Assembly (NCBI GenBank): GCA_964633285.1
Contig: CAZWGA010000026.1
Coordinates: 1-64,000 of the forward strand
Direction of reading: 5' to 3'
Source: 20CM-2-55-15 sp964633285
Lineage (GTDB): Bacteria; Acidobacteriota; Terriglobia; 20CM-2-55-15
DNA length: 64,000 nt
In this document: positions 51,433 through 58,901 of the stretch, one piece after another
Numbering within the stretch: the stretch's first letter is position 1
Layout: the number at the start of each line of letters is the position of its first letter
The notes under the pieces: generated by a model
Database searches by the model: none
Seen by the model: the letters and a program-made list of their open reading frames with translations, nothing else
What the model was told of the DNA's origin: nothing
Position numbers and translations under genes: made by a program

Positions 51433-52440
51433 TCAACCGCCAATCCATAACCCGCCGGCGACCGCCAGAAACCAGATCATTGCGGCGACGGCAGCGGCGG
51501 TCTTCCATCCGGCTAAGCGGGAGAGATTCATCAAAGACGGCAGATTGATCGCGGGGCCCGCAAAAAGCAGTGCGAACGCAGCGCCGGACGGGAAGCCGAT
51601 GGCGAGCAGGCTCAATGCGAGCGGAATTTCGAGAAACGTCGGCAGAGCCAGTGGCACGGCGAATGCCGCTGTAAAGAAAATCGCGGCAAACCTCGCGCTC
51701 CCGATCGAGAACACATTCGCCGGCAGCGACTGAACGATCACCATCGATACAACCACGCCGGCAATCAAGGCCGGAACCGTTTGCAACACGATTGCCAAAA
51801 GGGATCTCACAAATGCAATCGGAGCGCCGGCGGCGTTTCCGGTGTTGCCCGGATTTTCCACGCTGGACTTCATGATGGTGTCCGGAAAAAGAGTTTCGAC
51901 CAGCGGGCCGATGGTCAAGACCGCCGTCAGGGAGAGCAGAAGCCGCATAACTCCGATATGTAAATCGAAAAAGATAAAGGTTAGCGCAATCGCTGCGGGA
52001 TTCAGCGCGGGTGAGGCAATCATCAAGCTCAGCGCCGGAGCCACTCTTTCCGTGGCCTCCGCGACACTGGTGAAGATCGGAGTGACGCAACACGAACACA
52101 ACATCAAAGGCGTTCCGGCGAATCCGGCGGCAAGCTGAGCGTTCAGCGATTTTTCCTTGAATACCCGCCGCAGCCAGTCTTCCGGGACGAATGCGCGGAC
52201 TGCTGCCGCGATCAGTATTCCGAAAGCGAGCGCCGGCCAGATGGCGAGAAAGTAATTGAGCGTGCGCTCGAACACGCCTGTTGCCGATACCTGCGCTCCC
52301 CAGGCGACAACGCCCGGTCTTGACGCGATCGTATTCGACGTCCAGGCCAGACGAAGAGCGCGCAGCGAGGAATTTGTTTTATAGGCCAGAAGAGCGGCAG
52401 TGAACAGGATCGGAATAACAGCCAGATAGCGCTTCGCCAC
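51433..52440 (-). CDS. ArsP/DUF318-like permease
   Basis: A 335-residue membrane protein with about eight to ten hydrophobic segments. The family's two-repeat architecture is visible: FAGTPLMLCSCCVTPIFTSV near residue 108 carries a cysteine cluster comparable to the PxCSCGxxP motif of PF03773 permeases, and SPALNPAAIALTF follows. The later half has VPLALPTFLEIPLAL and FAGPAINLPSLM. Related permeases export methylarsenicals or metals, but the substrate here is not established. GTG start (52440-52438) overlaps the MFS stop by 1 nt. It is 47 nt upstream of the selenoprotein gene. Confidence 0.78.
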   Translation of the reverse strand: MAKRYLAVIPILFTAALLAYKTNSSLRALRLAWTSNTIASRPGVVAWGAQVSATGVFERTLNYFLAIWPALAFGILIAAAVRAFVPEDWLRRVFKEKSLNAQLAAGFAGTPLMLCSCCVTPIFTSVAEATERVAPALSLMIASPALNPAAIALTFIFFDLHIGVMRLLLSLTAVLTIGPLVETLFPDTIMKSSVENPGNTGNAAGAPIAFVRSLLAIVLQTVPALIAGVVVSMVIVQSLPANVFSIGSARFAAIFFTAAFAVPLALPTFLEIPLALSLLAIGFPSGAAFALLFAGPAINLPSLMNLSRLAGWKTAAAVAAMIWFLAVAGGLWIGG

Positions 52441-53672
52441 TATTCACGCGCCTCGATGGCGATAGCCTGAGCGGCGACGATGGCGATCAACAACGCCATT
52501 GAAATTCCCGCGAAAACGAAACGGGGTTTGGCGGCATCCATCAACATTCCGAAAATGAGCGGCGCGGTGGCGAGTCCGACGTCGGCTCCCGAATACACCA
52601 ATCCGTAAATGCGTCCGAATGCCCCTTTGCCCACTTGTTCCACCGTGCTTTTCCGCACGAGCATGTCTCGCGACGGACTCGCAATGCCGACGCCAAAACC
52701 CATGACCGCCATAATGCCGACCACGGACCAGTTCGGCACGACAACCAACGCAAGCAACAGCGACAGCAATGCCGCGCCGAGAAAGCAGAGGCCCACGAGT
52801 TTTTCCTGACCCTTGCCGGAACTGACCAGAAAACCTCCGACAACAAGTCCGGCCACGCCGCCCACCAGATAAGACGTCAATCCCGACGTTGCCGCGGCCA
52901 GCGTCAGCCCGTACAAATCCCGCAGAAGCGACGGCGCGAAGTTTTCCAGAGCGCCCAGCACAAGCGTGGAAAAGAAAAAGAAACCGAAAGCAAACCACGT
53001 CAGCCGCAGCTTGAGGAGACCGGAGAGGCGCACATGGTTGCGCTTCGCCGGATTCCGTCCGGATTCGCTCGAGTGGTCTTCAAGCACGTAGGAAAGGTCG
53101 TCGCGCCGCCACCAGATTGTTGCCAGGGAAGTACCGCCAAAGGCCGCTGCCGCCAAACCCGCGGTTCTCCAGCCCGCGGCGGTTGCGGCCGCCGTCATTA
53201 TCAGAGGTCCGGCGACCCAGCCGAGATTGCCGGAGAGACCGTGGGCCGAGAATGCATGTCCCAATCTTTCGTGCGACACCCGATGATTCAGAATCGAAAA
53301 GTCTGCAGGGTGAAACACGCTATTCCCCATTCCAGCCACGAACGCTGCGATGTACAGTCCCCATGCCGCCGGCGCTGCTGCCACGAGTAAACCGGACGTG
53401 GCCAGGAGCCCGATGCCCAGACACAAAACGCGATGTGCTCCCCATCGGTCCACGAGAAAGCCCGCCAACGCCTGGCCCGTACCGGAAATGAGGAAGAACA
53501 CGGTCATCAGCGCGCCAACCTGCGTATAGGACAAGCCGTATTCGCGCATGAACCATGGGAAGAGCGGCGGCAGCATCAAATGAAAGAAATGTGAAGTGCC
53601 GTGAGCAAATCCAACCGTTGAAATGATCGCCGCGTCCCTTCTGACAGGGCTCGAAGTGGCAACTGTAGACAC
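52440..53672 (-). CDS. Major facilitator superfamily transporter
   Basis: This 410-residue protein has 12 predicted membrane segments. Motif A-like DRWGAHRVLCLG follows helix 2 (FLVDRWGAHRVL near residue 72), and GMGNSVFHPADFSILNHRV and GLSGNLGWVAGP resemble the fosmidomycin-resistance-like subgroup. It is the first gene of the MFS / permease / selenoprotein unit and overlaps the permease start by 1 nt. Whether it imports a substrate or exports a product of the selenoprotein cannot be told from sequence. Confidence 0.85.
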   Translation of the reverse strand: MSTVATSSPVRRDAAIISTVGFAHGTSHFFHLMLPPLFPWFMREYGLSYTQVGALMTVFFLISGTGQALAGFLVDRWGAHRVLCLGIGLLATSGLLVAAAPAAWGLYIAAFVAGMGNSVFHPADFSILNHRVSHERLGHAFSAHGLSGNLGWVAGPLIMTAAATAAGWRTAGLAAAAFGGTSLATIWWRRDDLSYVLEDHSSESGRNPAKRNHVRLSGLLKLRLTWFAFGFFFFSTLVLGALENFAPSLLRDLYGLTLAAATSGLTSYLVGGVAGLVVGGFLVSSGKGQEKLVGLCFLGAALLSLLLALVVVPNWSVVGIMAVMGFGVGIASPSRDMLVRKSTVEQVGKGAFGRIYGLVYSGADVGLATAPLIFGMLMDAAKPRFVFAGISMALLIAIVAAQAIAIEARE

Positions 53673-53729
53673 GCCGCTATTCTAATGCGAGATCGGCCGC
53701 CTTCCCTGCTACTATTCCGGGGAATTACA

Positions 53730-53814
53730 GGGACGACGCATTTGAGATTGGAGATCCCAATATTTGAGATCTCAGATCCTGGGATCTTAAATCTCAAATC
53801 GCGTGTTGCGTCCC
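53730..53814. repeat. Large imperfect inverted repeat in divergent intergenic region
   Basis: Inner arms at 53740-53759 and 53780-53799 pair at 18 of 20 positions. Outer GGGACG (53730-53735) and CGTCCC (53809-53814) also pair. The loop contains the small palindrome GAGATCTC. It lies between the MFS gene and the hydrolase gene, and precedes the latter's ribosome binding site (GGAGGAGGG at 53824-53832). It is probably a dispersed palindrome. Confidence 0.6.
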
Positions 53815-53837
53815 CGATTCGTCGGAGGAGGGAGTCC

Positions 53838-55163
53838 ATGAAGAGTATTCGTTGGTTCCTGATCATCGTCGTCGTGATGTCTTCAAACCTGAGCGCTCAG
53901 CGAGGTGGTCCGCCAGTTACCCTACCCGGCAAGCCCACGGCTGTTTCGATGCCGATGGTATCCGCGGAAGTGACCGGTCCCGGCAAGATGTTCGATTCGT
54001 CCACATCGCTTCCGCCGGGCCGCGACCTCGCGCATTACAAGTATGAAGCTCGCGAATACTTCATTTCGGGTACATCCAACGGCAAGCCGTACAAGACGCG
54101 AATTGTTGTGCGCAAGCCGTCGAGCGCGGGCAAGTTCAGCGGATTGGTGATGGTCGAAGCCATGCATCCGAGTGGCGCGGCTCATATGTTCGAGTTCACT
54201 TCAGACTACACCATGACTTCGGGTCACATGGCGGTTGAAGTCGTTACCAATCTCACGGAGTTGCTCGCACAGAATAAGGAACGCTACAAGGATCTCAGTG
54301 TTACCGGCGATCAGGCGTCGGAGATTCTGGCGCAGGTCGGCGCAATGATTAAACAGAAGGCGCCCGGAACGCCGTTTGCCGGTATCGCGGCGCGGAAAAT
54401 GGTTTTGACGGGAACGTCCGCGACTGCGGCAATCCTGATCGCATACCTGCCGGCTCATATAGTTTTTCGAACGCCCGGTATGCAGGGGATCTACGACGGA
54501 TTTCTCCCGATGTCCACAGGCGCAACGATTCGCGCCGTGGATGTTCCGTTGATTCAGGTTCCGACCATGACCGAGGTTGCGGGCGGCAATGTCAGTTCGC
54601 GTCCCGACGGCGATGCTCCCGGCGATCAATTCCGAATTTACGAGTTTGCCGGCATGGCGCATGTCGATAGCCGCGACAGCGTAAGATTCAAACCCGATCC
54701 CTGCCGCCATCCGGCAAGCCGATTCCCCGAACAGGCGTACATGTCGGTCGCGCTGCATCACCTCTTCGATTGGGTCGACAAGGGGAAAGTTCCGCCTCGC
54801 GCTGAAAGAATCGCTTCGACAACGGCGGTCGATGAAAACGGAAACGTGAAGGGAGGCGTCCGGACGCCTTATGTCGATGTTCCAGCTTCCAAATTCGCCG
54901 TGCGTAACGAAGCCGCAAATCCGCCGGTTTCAAATCCGAGCGCGTGGATCGCCGCGCATGGCCAGAACGCGCCGAATCAAATGTGCGGACTTGCAGGTTA
55001 CCAGCAGGATTTCTCCGCGGATCAATTACGAAAACTCTACGGCAGCAAAAAGACCTATCAGGATCGCGTTCGCAAGCGCGTTGTAGAACTGGAAAAAGCC
55101 GGATGGTCGCTTCCGCTGTACCGCGAACTCATTCTCGAAGATGCGTCGAAGGTAGCTTTCTAG
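53838..55163 (+). CDS. Exported alpha/beta-hydrolase-like protein (Abhydrolase_10 type)
   Basis: This 441-residue protein starts after GGAGGAGGG with a signal peptide ending in LSAQ, then RGGPP. It resembles the alpha/beta hydrolase domain-containing family PF20091: EYFISGTSNGKPYKTRIVVR, GLVMVEAMHPSGAAHMFEF, and a nucleophile-elbow-like MVLTGTSATAAILIAYLPAH near residue 195. FAGMAHVDSRDS near residue 271 could hold the catalytic His. Substrates of the family are poorly known. An earlier in-frame start (53685) would run through the inverted repeat and is rejected. Confidence 0.72.
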   Translation: MKSIRWFLIIVVVMSSNLSAQRGGPPVTLPGKPTAVSMPMVSAEVTGPGKMFDSSTSLPPGRDLAHYKYEAREYFISGTSNGKPYKTRIVVRKPSSAGKFSGLVMVEAMHPSGAAHMFEFTSDYTMTSGHMAVEVVTNLTELLAQNKERYKDLSVTGDQASEILAQVGAMIKQKAPGTPFAGIAARKMVLTGTSATAAILIAYLPAHIVFRTPGMQGIYDGFLPMSTGATIRAVDVPLIQVPTMTEVAGGNVSSRPDGDAPGDQFRIYEFAGMAHVDSRDSVRFKPDPCRHPASRFPEQAYMSVALHHLFDWVDKGKVPPRAERIASTTAVDENGNVKGGVRTPYVDVPASKFAVRNEAANPPVSNPSAWIAAHGQNAPNQMCGLAGYQQDFSADQLRKLYGSKKTYQDRVRKRVVELEKAGWSLPLYRELILEDASKVAF

Positions 55164-55167
55164 AAAC

Positions 55168-55198
55168 ATGTAGTCGCGGGCTTTACGCCCGCGTTCCG
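55168..55198 (+). repeat. REP-like palindrome, copy 1
   Basis: A 31-bp element with stem CGCGGGC / GCCCGCG around a TTTAC loop, preceded by CATGTAGT and followed by TTCC. It lies 5 bp after the hydrolase stop and ends beside the convergent DUF6152 gene. An inverted copy is at 63256-63286. Confidence 0.7.
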
Positions 55199-55200
55199 GC

Positions 55201-56211
55201 CTAGTCCCGTAAAAATTTTCGCGCGACTTCGAGATCGCACTTCTCATTCGAATGGGGCATGTTGGGCCGATAGACCCATTGTCCCGACCACTCGACAGGT
55301 TTTGCCAGATAGACCGGATCTTCAACCACACCCGAGTACACGAGATTCTTTCCATCGGCGCTGAGCGCGAATCGCTCCGTTAATTTTTTCTGTGTGCTGC
55401 CGGGAAGGGAAGCCGAGAGTCCCATCGGATGCTCGCTGAAATTTGTGGTTTCGACGACCAGCGTTTTTCCTTCCCAGTGCCCCACGGAATGACCGTGCAG
55501 AGAGGTCTGGGCTGCTGGAGGATGCTTGCGTCCATCCAGGTAAACGATGCGTTCGCTATCGAGCCAGTCGACTTTCATCACAACGCGGCCGGGCTGAACC
55601 GTAATGGTGTCGGCAACCGGATAGAACATCAGAGCCGGGGCGCCGATGGGAATGCAGTCTTTTTGAGTTGTCGCTTTCGGATCGGCAACCGACATGGCCG
55701 CTTTGCCTTTTTCAGTCACGGACCAGTTTCTCGCGCCGCCAAGAAACGCGTTGAATTCGGTTCGAGGAGAAAACCATGTGCCGGCGATACTGGTTGCGGC
55801 CGCTTCCTTACCCGCATAAACACTGCGCGAAGCAATGTTCAAAGGAATGTAGGCGCCGTCGCTCTTGTACAGATCCTTTCCCAATACGGATCGATCGGCG
55901 TTGTTCCTGGACGGGTTGCCGGTGATGGTCACCGCGTCTCCGACTTTCACCGAGTCCTTGGTAAAGCCGAGCGGATTCAGCACCGACGCGGCGCCGGCTT
56001 CAATCTCCATAGGCGCGATCGACCCGTCGGCCTTTTTCACTTCGAGAGTCAGATAGACATGCGGGTTCTTGTATCTGTATTCCGTGATCGTGCCTTTGAG
56101 CGTGACTTCCTGCTGCGTGTTGTATGCGGCGGCGCTGTGATGCGCCAGAGCCGGAATGGCCAAAGCCGGCAGGAATGCGCAGGCCATCATGATTTTGCCG
56201 GTGCGGTACAT
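55201..56211 (-). CDS. Exported DUF6152-type protein
   Basis: A 336-residue protein. The ATG at 56211 follows AAAGGGGGG and opens a signal peptide (ACAFLPALAIPALA). HHSAAAYNTQQEVTLKGTIT and NPHVYLTLEVKK match the N-terminal beta-barrel domain called DUF6152, common in Acidobacteriota and Proteobacteria. A second half (about 145-336) has AGTWFSPRTEFNAF, VDWLDSERIVYLDGRKHPP, SVGHWEGKTLVVETTNFSEH and LTERFALSADGKNLVY, seen in related proteins of unknown function. An upstream extension to 56265 has no ribosome binding site. Confidence 0.8.
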   Translation of the reverse strand: MYRTGKIMMACAFLPALAIPALAHHSAAAYNTQQEVTLKGTITEYRYKNPHVYLTLEVKKADGSIAPMEIEAGAASVLNPLGFTKDSVKVGDAVTITGNPSRNNADRSVLGKDLYKSDGAYIPLNIASRSVYAGKEAAATSIAGTWFSPRTEFNAFLGGARNWSVTEKGKAAMSVADPKATTQKDCIPIGAPALMFYPVADTITVQPGRVVMKVDWLDSERIVYLDGRKHPPAAQTSLHGHSVGHWEGKTLVVETTNFSEHPMGLSASLPGSTQKKLTERFALSADGKNLVYSGVVEDPVYLAKPVEWSGQWVYRPNMPHSNEKCDLEVARKFLRD

Positions 56212-56290
56212 AAGTCCCCCCTTTGGATGCGCTGGATGCTTAATCTTACGAATAGTCCAATGCATTTTATAGCTATAGCCTTGTTTGTCG

Positions 56291-56296
56291 TATAAT
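56291..56296 (+). promoter_or_regulatory. Candidate -10 box for the rhodanese / PycTM-like pair
   Basis: A consensus TATAAT. A start point near 56303 would give a leader of about 28 nt containing the ribosome binding site GGAAGG (56318-56323) for the ATG at 56331. The -35 region is weak. Confidence 0.4.
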
Positions 56297-56330
56297 CGTT
56301 CGCCGTTCAGGAAGAACGGAAGGTAATTTA

Positions 56331-56822
56331 ATGAAAGGCAAGTTCAAGACCCCTGATCCCCGGAAAGCCAAACGTTACTTCTCCCGCAAGGTTTCATTCT
56401 CGACGGATCCCATCGAACTCGGCCGGTGGCTCAAGGAGCGCAAAGACATAAAGATTCTCGATGTGCGCGATGCAAAATCGTTTGCAAAAGGGCACCTGCC
56501 TGGGGCTGTTCATTTGCCCGAAGAAAGGTGGAGCAAAGCCGGCGCACTCGATAAGAAGCGAACCTATATTGTTTACGGCGATACCCTGGTCTCCCGCAGG
56601 GCGGCGCGCGCTGCCCTCGAACTGGCGTCTCAGGGCCTCCCTGTTATGGAGCTCGAAGGCGGGTTTGAGTCCTGGAAGGAATTGGGCCGGCCTGTTGAGA
56701 AGCGTTCGGCCCCTCCGCGTAAGCCCCCTGCGTCTCAAGTTCCGGCCGAACCTGTCGAAGAGGCAAAGGCAGTTCAGCCTGAAGAGGAGCCCCCGCAGAC
56801 AATCGCCGCCGAGGCGAACTAG
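56331..56822 (+). CDS. Rhodanese-fold protein lacking the catalytic cysteine
   Basis: A 163-residue protein without signal peptide. The rhodanese-like domain has IKILDVRDAKSFAKGHLPGA near residue 40 and LPVMELEGGFESWKELG near residue 103. The loop that should carry the active-site Cys reads YIVYGDTLVSRRAARAA: no Cys is present, so sulfurtransferase activity is not expected. The C-terminal 50 residues are Pro/Glu-rich and disordered. The next gene starts on the base after its stop. Confidence 0.8.
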   Translation: MKGKFKTPDPRKAKRYFSRKVSFSTDPIELGRWLKERKDIKILDVRDAKSFAKGHLPGAVHLPEERWSKAGALDKKRTYIVYGDTLVSRRAARAALELASQGLPVMELEGGFESWKELGRPVEKRSAPPRKPPASQVPAEPVEEAKAVQPEEEPPQTIAAEAN

Positions 56823-58019
56823 ATGACGGTCAAAAGTTCCATCATTGATAGTGCTGCAGAATTTGTTACGGACCTTCTCGTCACACGACTGCCCGAACAG
56901 TATGTTTTCCACACGGTCGATCGAACGAACGAGATCGTGCAGGCCTGCCAGGAAATCGGGGAAGCGGTTGGTCTCAAACAGGCAGACCTGCAAACCGTGG
57001 TGCTGGCTGCCTGGTTTCTTCATGCCGGACTGGTCGAATCCGAACCCGGCCGAAGTGTGAAGATCGCCACCGAATTCCTCGGCAGTAAGAACTATCCGGC
57101 CGAGAGCATCAAGAAAGTCGTGAATTGCATTCAAGACGTTGTGCCCGTCCAGAATCCTCAAAGTCTTCTCGATGAAGTGTTGTGCGATGCCGAAAGTCTG
57201 CACCTCGCGAAGAAGAAATATTTTTCCAAAAGTGAATTGCTTCGAGTCGAGCAGGAAAAAGTCTCGGGAAAACCGCTGGCGGACATTGAGTGGATGGAGT
57301 ACCGGGTCCAGGCGCTGAATACCAAGCCGTTTCACACTGCTTACGCCCGCGAAGAATACGGCAAGCGCCGGTCGGATAATCTTGTGAAGGCGCAGGAGGA
57401 ATTGCGCGAAGCGATGGCGAAGAAAGAAAACGCCGTCGCAAAGTCCGACGCCAAGGAAGTGAAGAAAGAACTCCTGAAGGCCAAGCTGGAAGCCGCGCAA
57501 AAACAGCCGGTCAAAGGTGTGGATGGAATGTTCCGGATCATCAACCGGAACAACATGACGTTGAATGTCCTGGCGGACCGGAAAGCCAACATGCTGATCC
57601 ACACCAATGCGATTGTGCTCTCGATTACGATGTCGCTGCTCGTCCGGAATCTCGGCGAAACACCATTCCTGATCATACCGGCGATTCTTCTTGTCGCGAC
57701 GTGTCTGACCACGATTGTGATCTCTGTGCATGCGACTCGGCCGAGAATGTACACGCCGCCTGCGTCGCAAAGACGCATTACCGACCTCCTCTTTTTCGGC
57801 AACTTTTACAAAATGGATTTCAAGGACTACGAAACCGGAATGAATGAAGTGATGTCCAGGGGAGAATCCCTTTACGGAAGCCTGATTCAGGATGCGTATA
57901 ACATCGGACAGGTGCTTGGACGGAAATATCAATACATCCGCGCCGCCTACGACGTGTTCATGTATGGATTGATTCTCTCGGTCGTGTCGTTCGGCATCGC
58001 GTACCTCGTCCACAAATAG
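56823..58019 (+). CDS. Degenerate HD domain fused to Pycsar-effector-like transmembrane (PycTM) domain
   Basis: A 398-residue protein. Residues of about 25-170 follow the HD-phosphohydrolase fold (YVFHTVDRTNEIVQACQEIG, VVLAAWFLHAGLVE, LCDAESLHLAKKKYFSKSEL). The diagnostic HD pair is replaced by LH, and the second His of the first motif by Arg, so metal catalysis is doubtful. A charged helical linker follows. The C-terminal domain from about residue 235 fits PycTM (PF18967): DRKANMLIHTNAIVLSITMS, two adjacent helices (about 256-275 and 283-303) and a final membrane helix (about 376-396). PycTM domains act as membrane effectors in cyclic-nucleotide-linked phage defence. No cyclase gene is adjacent, so a defence role is unproven. 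Confidence 0.7.
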   Translation: MTVKSSIIDSAAEFVTDLLVTRLPEQYVFHTVDRTNEIVQACQEIGEAVGLKQADLQTVVLAAWFLHAGLVESEPGRSVKIATEFLGSKNYPAESIKKVVNCIQDVVPVQNPQSLLDEVLCDAESLHLAKKKYFSKSELLRVEQEKVSGKPLADIEWMEYRVQALNTKPFHTAYAREEYGKRRSDNLVKAQEELREAMAKKENAVAKSDAKEVKKELLKAKLEAAQKQPVKGVDGMFRIINRNNMTLNVLADRKANMLIHTNAIVLSITMSLLVRNLGETPFLIIPAILLVATCLTTIVISVHATRPRMYTPPASQRRITDLLFFGNFYKMDFKDYETGMNEVMSRGESLYGSLIQDAYNIGQVLGRKYQYIRAAYDVFMYGLILSVVSFGIAYLVHK

Positions 58020-58045
58020 CATTTCGCATTCATGGAGCCCGAACC

Positions 58046-58867
58046 ATGAAAAATATCTTTCGAGTATTGCTGCTTGTTCTGCTCACCGGGGTATTGGTTT
58101 TCGCGAAAAAGCCCGCTGGTTTTCTGGGACAGCCCGAACGTTTTACGGACGTGGGCGCCCGGGAGCCGTCGGGTATTGCCTGGCATCCACGCCTCGGCCA
58201 TCTGTTTGTCGTTGGGGATGAGGGCACGGTGGTGGAACTCGACAAGGACGCGCATGTCATCAAGGTCAATATGGTTCACGGTAACCTCGAGGACCTGGCG
58301 GTGCACACGCCGACTGGGAATCTCATGCTTCTCGCCGAGAAGCAGTCCGAGTTGATCCTGTATGATCCCGTCGCCTCGCAGGAGCTTCGCCGCTGGAAGA
58401 TGAGCCGCACCGCGCTTCTCGGTCAGGAACACGGCGACAAAAACAGCGGTTTCGAGGGACTGACTTTTCGCGCGGATCCCAAGGTTCAAGGCGGGGGCGT
58501 CTTTTATCTGGTTCATCAGAGACTGCCGGAGATGGTGGTCGAAGTCGCAGTCGATCTCAGCGCTCCGTCCGGCCCGATCAAGGCTGAGGTTCTGAAACGC
58601 ATCACGGTCGATGAAAAAAACACGAAGGCCATTGCTTACGCTCCTTCAATTGATCGTCTGCTTGTGTTGTCCGCGAAGAGAGGTATTGTGGTGCTGGCGA
58701 ATGACGGAACCGTCGAGGCGGAAATCAAACTGGGCGGCAATCAGCCAGAAGGCTTGTGTCTGGATGGAGACGGCAACTTGTGGGTCGCTGAGGACCGCGG
58801 CCAGGCCCTCCTGCGATTTCAGGGCGCCTTGAAAGCCATTACGAAACACCTTCGCAAGCTGAGCTAG
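58046..58867 (+). CDS. Exported SdiA-regulated-type beta-propeller protein
   Basis: A 273-residue protein with a signal peptide (IFRVLLLVLLTGVLVFA). Propeller repeats resemble the SdiA-regulated family (PF06977) and phytase-like propellers: REPSGIAWHPRLGHLFVVGD, NLEDLAVHTPTGNLMLLAEK, NSGFEGLTFRADP, IAYAPSIDRLLVLSAKRG and NQPEGLCLDGDGNLWVAED. Acidic residues at blade ends suit calcium binding. It starts 26 nt after the PycTM-like gene. Function unknown. Confidence 0.82.
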   Translation: MKNIFRVLLLVLLTGVLVFAKKPAGFLGQPERFTDVGAREPSGIAWHPRLGHLFVVGDEGTVVELDKDAHVIKVNMVHGNLEDLAVHTPTGNLMLLAEKQSELILYDPVASQELRRWKMSRTALLGQEHGDKNSGFEGLTFRADPKVQGGGVFYLVHQRLPEMVVEVAVDLSAPSGPIKAEVLKRITVDEKNTKAIAYAPSIDRLLVLSAKRGIVVLANDGTVEAEIKLGGNQPEGLCLDGDGNLWVAEDRGQALLRFQGALKAITKHLRKLS

Positions 58868-58901
58868 TGAACCGGCAGGCCTCAAACACAAACGCAGGCA
58901 G

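Noticed and set aside
51011..52099. A long minus-strand frame that would extend the selenoprotein's N-terminal part to 362 residues
   Set aside because: The upstream portion lies over the permease in another frame and is Arg/Ser-rich without homology. The ATG at 51385 begins a normal signal peptide.
56394..58022. A 542-codon minus-strand frame opposite the rhodanese and HD-PycTM genes
   Set aside because: Composition (many Phe, His, Arg runs) is that of an antisense shadow. The plus strand has recognisable domains, proper start sites and a -10 box.
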